From the NCBI RefSeq assembly GCF_015706575.1, contig NW_024037058.1, positions 7,441,806 through 7,505,805 of the forward strand: a stretch of DNA of 64,000 bases. The letters run 5' to 3'. Below, piece by piece: positions 48,501 through 59,800 of the stretch (within the stretch, counting starts at the first letter, position 1; every line of letters starts with the position of its first letter). The translations under genes and the position numbers were made by a program. The notes beneath the pieces are model-generated. The model was not told the DNA's origin. It did not search any database and worked only from the letters and a program-made list of their open reading frames with translations. This DNA is from Patiria miniata. Taxonomy: Eukaryota; Echinodermata; Asteroidea; Valvatida; Asterinidae.

Positions 48501-51396
48501 TTAATTGTTTCTTTTCCCCTCAGATTTATGAGTTGCAGGTTTTGGAGACGAAGCCTAGTGATGCTGTATCCATCATTGAATGTGATATGAGTGTGAGTAC
48601 AATAACAAACAGAATTCAACAAGTCAATGACCTACAAAAACTTTTATTTAAATCTATATTTTTAATATTTTTCATGTATTGCTTTTGGCAAAGTCCATTC
48701 CAGACACGTTATGTGACCTTTTTTGTCTTTTCAAAATATCACTTAGGCAAAAAAAACGGTAAGCACATCTTCAAAGAAATCCAAAACCTAACAGAAAAAT
48801 TCATCCTCCAACAGGTGGAATTTGCGGCCCCCGTCGGTTACGTTGAACCGGAGAGACAAAAACAGGCTGAGCAAGACACAGAGGTTTGTCCCAGTGCTGA
48901 TTTCCTTTAATCGAAGCTCAGTATCAGATAGGCTTGGACAATATTTTCCAAATACCGAAGAACACTACCAAATGATGTTAAAATACCAAAATACCGAGAA
49001 AAAAATCAGTATGGAAATTCATTGCTACGGTATTTCCTCTAAACTGTTGCCACATGTGCACAAAACCCTTTTAAAAAAGCAACACCTTGGCAAGATCTGC
49101 CCTAAATGATTTATTGTTGAAATTATTTGAGGTCACGGTATCTAGATAAGACAAAAATTGTGGTGCTGGACTCATAACTGATACATTTAACCATGCAGCA
49201 GCTACCAATACCACACAAGCCTAGAATTAGACCACAGTCCAATAGAAATCCCTCTGCAATTTGAAGGACAAAAAGAGGATGGTCACTTTCAATTTCAAGA
49301 CAAGGGTGTGCTCTTAAGCAAATGAAAATAGAATTGGCAGTATTTGGTGACTGTACGTAAAAGAAAAAAGACATAAGTATGCATATTCCCTTTTCACACT
49401 TTCGAGTGTCTAAATTACCCACAGCTGATTCACCCCATGCATTCTCACTGTTTTTTTGTAAAGTATTTCTCAGTTTTCTGAATTTCATTCCTCTCATTTG
49501 TATTTCTTTTTGTAGGATATGCAGGTTGACGGTCCCGGCTCTACACAATATGTAGACACAGATGCATTCATGGTAAAAAATATTACTGATAAATGTTAAA
49601 ACAAATTCTACCACAATCCAAAGCTTCTTCATTTGTTACTCCTAACACCCTGGATATTTAAGTATATATGTATTTATAATACTACCATGGGGTTTTAATT
49701 TCTGTGTTTATTCAGGATTTTTCACTGTTTTAAATTTTATTTCTTTTTTTAATTTTCTGATCAGGCTTTTCAGGGTCAGGGCAATCGTTTAGACGGCAAA
49801 AAGAAACACTCGGATGCCAAACCAGTCCCCCTGACTGCGGCTGTTTTGAAAAGGTAAGTCATGTCAGTCTCAAGCCAATACTAAAATATCTCCATTCCCC
49901 CTGGATAGGATGCCAGTCCATCGCAGGATACTCCCCAGCTACAGCCTGTACCATTCATTCTCATTGGCAGGAAAGCAAATGGGCTAAAGTAGATTGCCCG
50001 TGGACACATGTTGTCGGCAGCTGGATTTGAACCACCGTTTCCTTGTTTCTTGGCATAAAGTGACTTAGAATACTTCTTTTCTCCCTGGATGGGATGCCAT
50101 CCCATTGCAGGTTACTCCCCAGCTAATGCCTGTACCATTTATAGTCATTGGTGGGAAATCAAATTGAGTAAAGTGGATTGCCAATGGACACAAAAGTGAT
50201 CGGCGGCTGGAGTTGAACCACCGTCTCCTTGTTTCTTGCCATGAAGCAACTTGGTGTCTCTGGATGGGGTGCCCATCGCAGGTTACTCCCCAGCTAATGC
50301 CTGTACCATTTAAGTCATTTACAGGGAAAAGTAAACGGAGTAAAGTGGACAGCCCATGGACACAAAATGTGCTTTAAAACCCTGGTTGTAAATTACAATC
50401 ATTTGGTTGTAGTTACAATCGTTTTGACGAGTATGAGAGCACAACAGGACAAGGCAAGCCTAGTCAAGCTGGTCCCAGAGTGCACACAGTTCTACTCAAT
50501 TGATTCAGAATGGTTATTCACTGGAAGTCTTTTTCGTTCATCTGGTCTACACAATAGGCCGGATTTAGCCATTTTGGGGTATCCCATACAATAGCACTGC
50601 CCGGTTCTCTTCACCAGCCGCCAACCAAGCCAAGCCACAAATGACAGTCAACAGTCAGTCTGTTAGATAGGTACAAAGAGGACACTAGGCTGGCCTTCTG
50701 GGAAACAGGTGTCCTTACGTATTACAACAATGTTGAGTCAATTTTAAGTTCTACAACAGCGTACTACCAAGATGTCAGTGAGCGAGACCATTTCATTTAA
50801 CATGGCGTCCTCTGAATTGCGCAAAGATCCCTCAATATTATTTAGTCTACTGTCTTCCATAAAAAAAATTATGTATAATTCATATTGCATGTTTCTTTTT
50901 TTTTTCATACCAGGGGTATTCCAAACTACGATTACCAGAAGGGGACGATAACATTTATCAGAACAGCCAAGCCAGCAGTTACCAATGGCACAAATAGTGA
51001 GGTAATAATTTTAATATCCCGTAGGAATAAGAAGGGATAAAATGCTCCTAATTCAAAACTAGAAACTTATTTAATCTTCTTCCCATTGTGGGCCAATGTT
51101 TTCGTGCAGTGTTCCTTCGTAAGCCTATAATTTTTTTAATGCTAGAGAATTAGTAATTTAATTTGAAATTTTTAGTGTGCCACACCTTAAAACCTTGGAC
51201 TTTCAAATTTTATCCAATATTTTTTCCAGTATCTCATGCAAAATGCCACTAAAGTCATTGCTAATTTTATTTCAAAATGCTGGGTTAACGTTTTATTATT
51301 CCTTTTCTTATTTTCATAATTCAGGATGTTCCGGACTTGTTTGAGGCATTCAAGGGAGAGGGGCAGAAATTACGTCAAAAGCACAAAAAGAAATGA
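45567..51396 (+). CDS. UFD1: UFD1 ubiquitin recognition factor of the p97/VCP segregase (complete, 12 coding exons)
   Basis: Partner of NPL4; the heterodimer delivers ubiquitylated clients to p97 in ERAD and in chromatin extraction, including CMG unloading. Exons: 45567-45569, 46341-46437, 46863-46895, 47244-47365, 47719-47849, 48066-48138, 48524-48592, 48815-48883, 49516-49572, 49765-49853, 50914-51001, 51325-51396 (903 nt, 300 aa; human 307). The UFD1 N domain shows [32 protein letters not shown] and [15 protein letters not shown]. Two p97-binding SHP boxes follow: F-Q-G-Q-G-N-R-L (about 220-227) and F-K-G-E-G-Q-K-L (about 286-293). The first coding exon carries only the ATG, and the next begins with an in-frame ATG, so either could initiate. 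Confidence 0.98.
47425..47565 (-). repeat. tRNA-derived SINE (family A), minus-strand copy
   Basis: Complement reads gggctggatagctcaattgg-tagagcaccgg, gaggtcgcaggttccaac and atttctttgttcaac, with the leader caaagacattgacgaaatgg. In a UFD1 intron. Confidence 0.8.
47850..48065 (+). other. U12-type (minor spliceosome) intron in UFD1
   Basis: The donor gtatccttat and branch ttccttaaat, with the acceptor ttctag about 13 nt further, fit U12 consensus almost perfectly. The join gives [15 protein letters not shown], matching human K-A-V-L-E-N-A-L-R-N-F-A-C-L-T. Confidence 0.93.
48145..48470. repeat. 11-bp array (CACAAGTCAAT unit) in a UFD1 intron
   Basis: About 30 imperfect units of tcaatcacaag, the most regular array of this family in the window. 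It starts seven bases after the exon ending at 48138. Confidence 0.9.
49885..50365. repeat. Three-copy repeat of about 165-190 bp in a UFD1 intron
   Basis: Units share ccctggatgggatgcca, gcaggttactccccagcta, cctgtaccatt and gtaaagtggattgcc-tggacacaa, followed by cagctggatttgaaccaccg. The last phrase matches the B-box/tail region of SINE family B. Confidence 0.8.
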
Positions 51397-52599
51397 TACA
51401 GCTTTGATCATAGAAGACTTTAGAATATGATATTTATGTGAAACAACTTTGTAAGATATGGTAATTGGTATGCACTACAAGGACATTGCCAGAATTTCCG
51501 TTGGCCACAAGTCTCGGTATTCCCGGGAAATAGTTTTCATCATTACCGGCAGGATCTGAGTTGAAGAGTCTCCAAGTGCATCATGGAAAACAGGGCTGCT
51601 TCCAAGATGTCAATAAGCGAGATATCGTCATTTAACATAGCATCTTCTGAATTGTGCCAAGATCCATCAAGAATATTTTGTGAAAAGTACAGGTGTGAAT
51701 GTTGGCAGGTGTCGCTAGATTGAGGGAAGGGGGGGGGGGGGACACAACCCCGCCCCAACCCTGCCACAACTTTTTGTCTTTGGCAAAATTGTGTGAAAAC
51801 AAAAACACTACTTAGACAAGATGCTAAACGTGGATATGTAGGCCTACGTAATGAATATAATGGTACCATCAAGATTGCCATGAAGTTTATGACCCAATTA
51901 CAATGGAATTTGAAACAGCATGGTTCCTAGCAGTGTGGGTGTTTTTTTTTTTGGGGGGGGGAGAGGGGAGGGTGTGGATGAGGCATTAAGTCAACACATA
52001 TAGACCAAAGGTCTGAAGCAATGAGTCCAATACTGAGTGATGACCTTATTCAGGGAGCATAAACTTACAAGGTAAATTGAACACATGTTTGCTTAATAGA
52101 AAAAATAATACAAATACTTATTTTCAATTAAGAATAAAACAAGAAAGCTGCCAAAATGCTGTATTATAAATGTATAATACTAACAACTGATTTTCAGCAG
52201 ATTGATACAATGTATGGAAATTAAATTTGCTGAGGAATATTTCTTTTTTGCCGCTAAGCAGAAAGCGACATCTGAAAGCTGCATGATTGTATCTGCCTGT
52301 AAACATCTAAATGACATTAATTCCACATCTCAATGGCATCAATTTCATAGATCGTGGCGGAGTGACGTCATCCGATGAAAACTTCTACATGTTTTCATTT
52401 GCACACCAGTTTTCATCAGTTACATGTACTGTGTGTTATTATTCAGCACGCCAGAATCAAGAGCCTCGTGTTTCAAGGTCTGAAGGCTATACATGTATAA
52501 GCCAATCTAAAAACAAATCCCTGATGTCGGCGCCCAACTCTTGGACCCTGCGACCTTCGGACTACCCGTACAGGGGCGATTCTGATTAGCACCCTTGAG

Positions 52600-52735
52600 C
52601 AACGATACTGACTATTTAGTACAACCAGCATACAGGGCTGGATAGCTCAGTTGGTAGAGCACTGCATAGTAATCTGGAGGTCACAGGTTCAAATGCCGCT
52701 CTAGTCATTTTGTCTTTGCTAGTTTTTCTTTTCCC
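52600..52735 (+). repeat. tRNA-derived SINE (family A), copy 5
   Basis: Gggctggatagctcagttgg-tagagcactgc and ggtcacaggttcaaatgcc boxes, with a tcattttgtctttgct tail. Confidence 0.75.
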
Positions 52736-53018
52736 CAATTTGATTTTTTTTTAGTGAATAAAAATACGATACCATTCGAAATAAACCGACATACCGACAT
52801 AAAGGTTTTAATAACATGGTTATATGTCATAATGCTGATGTTTTAATTCGAAGTTTGTGAAGAAATAATTCAATAACTAAAATGCTGGTTCATTTGTTGC
52901 GTTGGATGTCTCATTCAAAAGTGACTTCGATATTGCTAGGAAAATAGCAATTGGGAAAAAAAAGGTTTTTTGAGGTGAAACTAAAAAAAAACAGTCCGGG
53001 AACACATCTTTAATTGTC

Positions 53019-53320
53019 ATGGGCGTCAATCCGTAGGCCCCCCGCCCCGCCCCATGTAGCGTAAGTTTGATTCTATAGCCAAGAATAGCTGATTTCAAAC
53101 TCGGAAATGATGATTAAATGATTATCTTTGGCTAAAACAAAACTGGTTCAAGTGTTCAGAAATTGCCTTAGATCGCACCACAGAGCGTCTAGAATCCAAA
53201 ATTTTCCGGGGCCCTTGAAGCGGGCCCCAAACCCCACACGCCGTTAGGGCCGCTCGCATTACTTCTGTAGGTCCCCCCCCCCCCCCGAAAAAAAAAATAG
53301 AGAGCCGATTGACGCCATTG
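53019..53320. mobile_element. About 300-bp MITE-like element, C-rich
   Basis: The left end atgggcgtcaatccg and right end cgattgacgccatt are imperfect inverted repeats of about 15 bp. The interior has two C runs and no coding capacity. No target-site duplication confirmed. Confidence 0.4.
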
Positions 53321-53468
53321 GTTATACTTTTCATTTGCTAAAACTAGTGTGGGTTTAAACTACTTTGAGTTTAACGTATAGTAAATTGACTAAATTTTGT
53401 TCAAATTACCAGTTTCGTAAACTGATATTAAAAAAAATCATTCAAAAACGAGCATGTAAAACTTTTTC

Positions 53469-53540
53469 TGCCGAGACCAGGATTCGAACCTGGGTTATTG
53501 CGACCACAACGCAATGTCCTAACCACTAGACGATCACGGC
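53469..53540 (-). tRNA. tRNA-His (GTG), copy 1
   Basis: Minus strand gives gccgtgatcgtctagtgg (A box), anticodon loop ttgtggt with GTG, stem ttgcg/cgcaa, and ggttcgaatcc (B box). It is 72 nt with no intron. The acceptor stem pairs except for a T-T opposition at its fifth pair. A TTTT stop for Pol III follows within about 10 nt. The genomic sequence lacks G-1, which is added after transcription in eukaryotes. Confidence 0.92.
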
Positions 53541-53847
53541 ACACGTTTGAAAATTGCAATACAATAGTTTTAAGTCGTTGGGATTGAGGCTGATGCAATT
53601 CGGTGAATTTTATTTTTGGTAAAGATGCAGGTGGGTATACATAGCTATCATAAGCTGTACGTAAGCTATGCATAGATATAAAGTGTACAGTATATCGTTA
53701 TTATTTTATTTTGAAAAGACGAGAAAAAAAAGAATTTTGCGTCAGGATGAAAACAAAATACTTTCTTTAAAATTGCATTTGCCTAATTTGTAGAATGGGC
53801 AAGAAAAAAAAAATCCTGTTGTCACTTTCGTGTCAGAATAATTCTTC

Positions 53848-53919
53848 TGCCGAGACCAGGATTCGAACCTGGGTTATTGCGGCCACAACGCAATGTCCTA
53901 ACCACTAGACGATCACGGC
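53848..53919 (-). tRNA. tRNA-His (GTG), copy 2
   Basis: Nearly identical to the copy at 53469-53540, differing in the anticodon-loop base 38 (ttgtggc). It has the same T-T opposition in the acceptor stem. The nearest T run is about 40 nt downstream, so termination is less clear. The flanks are unlike those of copy 1, apart from a short gaaaaa-like stretch. Confidence 0.9.
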
Positions 53920-54898
53920 ACGCTACGTAACAACTTGAGCAACTTGGGGGAACCGTAACATTATAAAGCATATTACAATAAAAATTCATCACAAATGATG
54001 TTAACTAAATGTATGTGGTATGTATTGATTAGAAATTGATCCATAATTTAAAATAAGTGATACTTGTAACGGAAAGGGAGTGATTTGGGCGACTATTTTC
54101 ATGTATTTGCAGCAATTAATAGTCCATTGAGAACAATCCATTTATATTGAAGGGGTGTCAGCAGAAGGGAAAACTCTTTGCCGTACAAAATAGCCACATT
54201 TGTTTTAAATAAGTTAAAACACTGAAAGTATATGTTTAATGTCACTTAAGAAAAGTATTACAGTTTGAATATTCTTACGAAGGAATGATTTTTAGGGCCG
54301 AGCAACATTTTTTTCTGCCTCGTATTATAATCGTCTCGTCAACCCCTCACCAAATATAATATGACTGGTTCCCTGCTACAGGAACGAAAATGTGCACGTT
54401 CGTTTACCGCGTTATAATTGAACCATAATGTAAACCAGCACAGCAGGGCCCGTATACGACAGGCGAAAAGTAGCAGACGATTCTTGCAGAAATCGCCGAA
54501 TTTCTTTATTTATCTACGATGTAAGAATGCTTCAGAAACTTGAACAGGCGTTTTTAGGTGAACTTGGAGTGTAGTTGAGTCCAGTACAGTCTGTTGGCTC
54601 CCCTGTTGACGAGAAATGTCTGAAAATTGGGAGGTTAGTGAAAACTTCGACTTGTTTTGTTAAACGACAATTGAAATGAGGTTTTGACTTGAGGGCGCTC
54701 TTTGTTTTGCAGTTCGGCGCTTCAGTCTGACTTTCATTACTTTCAATGACTTTCTGAGAAAGGAAAAACTTAGGGGATAGGGGCGAGGCACTAATCAGTG
54801 ATGGTCTGCGCATGGTCTCTCAGTGTGTGAAGATATATTTTTTTTTAAATGGTCAATTTGCTTCATAAAGCGAAACATTGCTAGGCCTAGCCCTAGCT
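53920..54898. other. Intergenic, no gene recognised
   Basis: AT-rich to 54300. A 93-codon open frame on the minus strand at 54532-54813 has no recognisable domain and is not called as a gene. Confidence 0.4.
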
Positions 54899-55762
54899 TA
54901 GTCCGAGTAACTTGGACCCAACTTATCGCTTTTTTTAACATTTGGACATGGTCTGGCAATAGTAAGGTCCAAGCTAATAATGCGAGCTGGACAACATAAT
55001 CCTGTCACTGTCCTAAAAACCAACATTTTCCAACAAAAAACATCAGATTTCACCTTCAAAACGGCCTCCAAATTACTAGGTATGCCACCTGAGCTGAGGT
55101 ACAAGTAGTCATCGTTGATTAAGATGTTTGTAGTACTGAAGTTTACTTACAATCCGGAAGAAGAGTGAAATTTCCCGTTCAATTCTGAGAACTCCCCTTG
55201 CGATCTTGAACACGTTAAATTTCCGACTCGTGTTAATGTTTGAATGACGCAATTTCTTCTTCATGCCCAGCGCACATTCGATGGTCCCCGTATCCCGAGT
55301 GCGATTCCGTTACCGAGCGCGCGCGATGCATTGATTATGATAATGAGTCACGTTTGTAACGGATTCGCACTCGGGATACGGGGACCATCGAATGTACGCT
55401 GGGCATGAAGAAGAAATTGCATCGTTCAAACATTAACACGAGTTGGAAATTTAACGTGTTCAAGATCGCGAGGGGAGCTCTCAGAATTGAACGGGAAATT
55501 TCACTTTTCTTCCGGATCGTAAGTAAACTTCAGTACAACCATCTTAATCAGCGTTGTCTACTTGTACCTCAGGTGGCATATCTAGTAATTTGGAGGCTGT
55601 TTTGAAGGTGAAATCTGATGTTTTTTGTTGGAAAATGTTGGTTTTTAGGACAGTGACAGGAGTATGTTGTCCAGCTCGCACTATTAGCTTGGACCTTACT
55701 ATCGCCAGACCATGTCCAAATGTTAAAAAAGGCGATAAGTTGGGTCCAAGTTACTCGGACTA
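54899..55762. repeat. Large near-perfect inverted repeat (415-bp and 407-bp arms, 42-bp spacer)
   Basis: The left arm 54899-55313 starts tagtccgagtaacttggacc, and the right arm 55356-55762 is its reverse complement, differing at only a few percent of sites. The spacer 55314-55355 is CG-rich then AT-rich (cgagcgcgcgcgatgc). Each arm carries an outward-facing frame that starts M-K-K-K-L and runs to F-F-R-I, followed by gtaagtaaac. Each also has a second outward frame ending K-L-G-P-S-Y-S-D. Coding status is unproven. Confidence 0.93.
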
Positions 55763-56814
55763 GCCCTAGCTCTACTGAGTGGAGCGTTGAACTACGGTAC
55801 CCTCCCTCTGTACAAACGCTCCACCGATTTGGCATACTTTGGTGACACGGTATGCATTTTGTGCATGCCCTCGCGAGGACAAAAGGCCCCCAAAAACTGG
55901 TAAAGAGAATACAAATGAGAAAGACAGTAACCCTGGATAGATCCACACATTCGTGACGTTCGTTAAGACCCTTAAATTGTTCCAAACAATGGGTAATTTT
56001 GAAAAAAAGAACAAAATAGTCTGAACTTACCTTGCCTGGCCATGTTAATGCAGTAAAAATGCACCCATGCCCTGCATTCACCCATGCCCTTCACATCAAA
56101 AGGAAACCAGATTTATCTGAATACCAGTGGCGTACCCAGCAGGGGGTCATGGGAGGGGGCAACTTGTGCCTCCCCCTATCCCTTTGATGGCATTTCGATG
56201 ACATCATGAAAAAAAATTTAGGCATCGAATAATCGATACTTAACTTTGCCACTCCCCCTCCCCTGCCATAAAAAGCTGGATATACTTTTGCTGAATACAC
56301 ATTGGAGGCATTCTTGTTTCAGAGGGCTTGCATGTAGTTGTTTGCAGAAATTGTTGTAACACGAACAGATGGAGATGATTTTATGTTTGTTCAACAAGGA
56401 TAATTTATTCAAGTAAATTAAACAACACCTGTTCAATTATTTTGAGTTTGTCAGTGTGTCGAAATTGTACAGAGTGCATTTTACAGTTCATAGTCATAGA
56501 CAGTAATGTTGTTCAGTTTATAGCAATTGTCAGTTGAATTCTGTGTAGTTATCTTCATCCGTGCTCCTGCCAGAACCACTACTGCTTCTTGCCTTTTTTT
56601 AGTGAAATTGACTACAATATCAACAAGACGGCAAATAAACACTCAGCCGAAATCGATTTATACCTTTGAAGGAAAAAAAACCTGTTCTGCTGGAAAGTAC
56701 TTTATGAATCCAGAATTGCTTCATAGTTTATGATTTTGTTCCTGTGTGAAATTTTCAACATCTGCCGCAGCTCCAAGAACTTAATGAATGACTACAATCA
56801 AACACTACTGACCA
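55763..56814. other. Region upstream of the TMEM134-like gene
   Basis: No gene recognised. The phrase cagtggcgtacccag at 56127-56141 resembles the terminus of a DNA transposon, but no matching right end was found. An acceptor (ctgccgcag) at 56770 suggests a 5' UTR exon from 56771, so the transcript should start further left, possibly in the inverted repeat. Confidence 0.45.
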
Positions 56815-59800
56815 ATGGAAATGTCATATCAGGAAGGAGCTCCGCCCAAAAACAGTGAGGCAGCCAATCAAGCGAGCAGTGGCCCCTCTACCACAGAAGG
56901 AAGCTACAAGGTCAACCTGAATCTATTAATGTTTACTCCTTATTCAGCATTCCCAAAGATCTTCTTCAATTCCTTTATCTCTTCCTTCTAATGTTGCCCT
57001 GTGCTTTATCTTTGTTTGATGAATTATTGCATGGACTTCTGATGGTGGAGGACAATTTGGGCTTGACTTTGAAACATGCTGACTTGATTACACAACTGTT
57101 TGGGTTTTTAGTTGCGGCATGCAGTGTACATTACATGTAATATACTTTAACCTAGCCTCACCTAAAGCTGAACAATACTACTAGTTGCAAACTGTAGTAG
57201 TGTTAAATACTTCACCATATAAGTGTGCACAACACTCTTAGTATTCTGTAGTACTCAGCAGTCATTTATCCCAAAGTAATGTCAAGGATGTTATGGTTAA
57301 TCCTAACATCCTAGACAATACTTTGGGATGGTCTTAATTTGCTTATTCGTATATATTCATAATTTTTAAGAAGGAGCAAAATGATTAGCTACCATACATC
57401 TTTTAATACTAGCTATGCCAAAAGCATGGGAATAAATTGAACTTGTGTTAGGATATTGCACTTGTTTGTCATATATTTTTGTCAAATGTATAGGCCTAAT
57501 TGCGCAGTTCAGAAAATCTTGAACTTTTTTGCCAAAACACACCCAATCATTGATGTACATTGTACATACTGTTGTTTCAGATTATATTACACAAAAGAAA
57601 CATTGCTTTTGGCTACAGTCATTTGAGTAAGTTTCAGGCTAAACTTAGTCGCTTGATAATTTGTTTTAAAAAAGTGGTTTATTGGCAATTGTATTTGTAA
57701 TGTTCAGATTACCTAAATGCTACTTTTAAACCAATGCTAGGATCTCAGGGAGAAATCTCCAGGAAAAATAGCACATTATCATTTCAAACGCACCAGTCCA
57801 TTGTGTACCATTTTGCTTACCCACTACAGAGTCCATACAAAATGCATGGTTTTTAGTAAATAATAATGGCTGAAAAGTGGGTTTCATTTTTACCACCTGG
57901 CAGCTGCATGCATGATAAAGCATTGGCTATGTTTATCCTGGGAATGAAAGTTCAGTCACTTGTGTTACATGCATGCATGGCTGCCCAGGATAAAAATGGA
58001 CTAAAGCATAATGCATGTGCGGTTTTGAAATGCTAATATATTTTGCTGTGTAAAACTCTTTGTAATTTCACAGACATCCTCAACCAATAGGCCCGAGACC
58101 TAATGACGTCATGCTTTGTGCGCTTTCCTATGTAGTAGACGGTCCCCACTTTATCTGGCGTCCCGACTTTGCTCCCATAGGAAAGCGCATATGTAAACAA
58201 AGCCATTACATCATTAGGTCTTGGTCTACTCACTTCTTTTTCTTGAGTGTAAAAAAAAATGATATTCATTTGCATCAGTTGGCAAACTGTGGATATAAAT
58301 TAATGTGATTGAAAGATGTACAGAGCCTAATTTTGTGGAAAATAATGCTTTACAAATTTATATACTAAGCAAAACTCGGTTGAGAACCAGTCACAAGCAG
58401 ACAGCCTGCTTGACAGTTTTGATGGTAACCTGACTTTGCTTAGCAGATATATTCTGTGCAGCTCCTTGAAATTGGGCCCCGGTTCTGATGTGGTTTTGAT
58501 TTATACTGATATAACTTTATAATCTCTCTAGTATGTACTTGCAAATGTAGTTGTCTGCATGCTTTTGGGTAGAAACTCACAACCATGCTTGGGTGGGATA
58601 GGAACCCACCATTCATGCTTACATGGATCTCAACCACAGCATTTTCTGGAGTCGGCTGACCATTTTGAGTCTTTATGTACTCTTGCTTATTTTAATTACT
58701 TACTGGGAGTAGCTGGACTTGATGGGTTTCTTTGCTTGTTTCTTATGGGATTGTCAGTCTACATGTATTTCTGTCAGGCGCTTGGTCTGTGTGCCAATCA
58801 TCTGTTTGGTTGTCGATTTGTTTGGTTTGTTGGTTTGGGTGTTGGTTTGTTTGTTGAACTGTTTGTTGGCTGTTGAATTGCTGGTTTGTCTGTTTGTTGG
58901 ATGGTTTGTCTGGTTTGTTGTTTGTTTGTTTGTTTGTTTGTTTTTTGTTGTGTGTATTTTTTTTTGGGGGGGGGGTCGTTTGCCTTTTAGGCAAGGCCAG
59001 GCCATCAGTAAATTGGGTTATTTGCTTTGGTCAGCAAGTCTGTCAGGCAGTCTTGAGGATTGTCTGCCTCCTTGTTTGGATATTAGGCTCTCTGTCTGTT
59101 TGCCTATTGGTTGTTTGTCTGTTGGTCTATTGGACTATTGTTTGGCTTGTCTGTTTGTCTTCTTTCATTATCACTTCATGTGATCTTTTATCCTTTTGTT
59201 TCCAATTACAGCCTCTGATTGACGGCTCGGAGGGAACGTATCAAACCAAATCCAGGAAAGAGTCTGAGTACAATGCGCCAGCAGCGTCCAACACATGGTA
59301 TGTTATTGCTATATCCTTTTCAGTATGGGGTAGTACCCTCTCACAAGTGCGTTGCTGTCAAATGCCAGATGGTTGTGCACATTCAGAATAAAATTAATCG
59401 CACAATATGCACTACATGTATGCAAAGCAGTGCACACATGACATGTGTCCTTTCCACAGAGTTTTTATCAAGGCCACAAAGCGTCCTCTATTGTTCATTC
59501 ACGGAGTCGATTTTCTTCACTTTCCTTCAACACAAGTGTAAATGCATGAAATGTATGTGGCATTGTGTGGCCGCTTAATTGACCCTAACTAGAGGCATTT
59601 TCGCTTGGATGCAACCTCAATCCTGCAAAATCCTCCAGCTGCTCCAAAATCCTATATCGCTTTGCATTTATATTTGGGGTCGCACTTATGTATGGAGTCC
59701 ATTTTTTATTGTCCACACAACCTGCGTAATTTTTGTCATTGTTTTGATACTCCTAAATGTTTTTCCTTGTTGGGGCTTCCTAGGTGGTGGCAACACCCTG

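Larger units (their letters stand above)
51397..53468. other. UFD1 3' UTR and downstream intergenic region
   Basis: No gene recognised. AATAAA at 52133-52138 is a candidate UFD1 poly(A) signal. The stretch 51590-51680 is a diverged relative of 50770-50850, both with aagatgtca-agcgaga and catttaacat. The SINE and MITE listed separately fill much of 52600-53320. Confidence 0.5.

Noticed and set aside
49123-49632. 169-codon minus-strand open frame
   Set aside because: It lies across a UFD1 exon on the other strand and has no domain; a shadow frame.
55569-56081. 170-codon minus-strand open frame beside the inverted repeat
   Set aside because: It overlaps the palindrome arm antisense to the outward frame, with no recognisable domain or splice support.
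58719-59391. Cys/Leu-rich open frames of up to 172 codons on the plus strand and Q/N/T-rich ones on the minus strand
   Set aside because: They arise from the (GTTT)n low-complexity tract. Only 59212-59297 is a supported exon.
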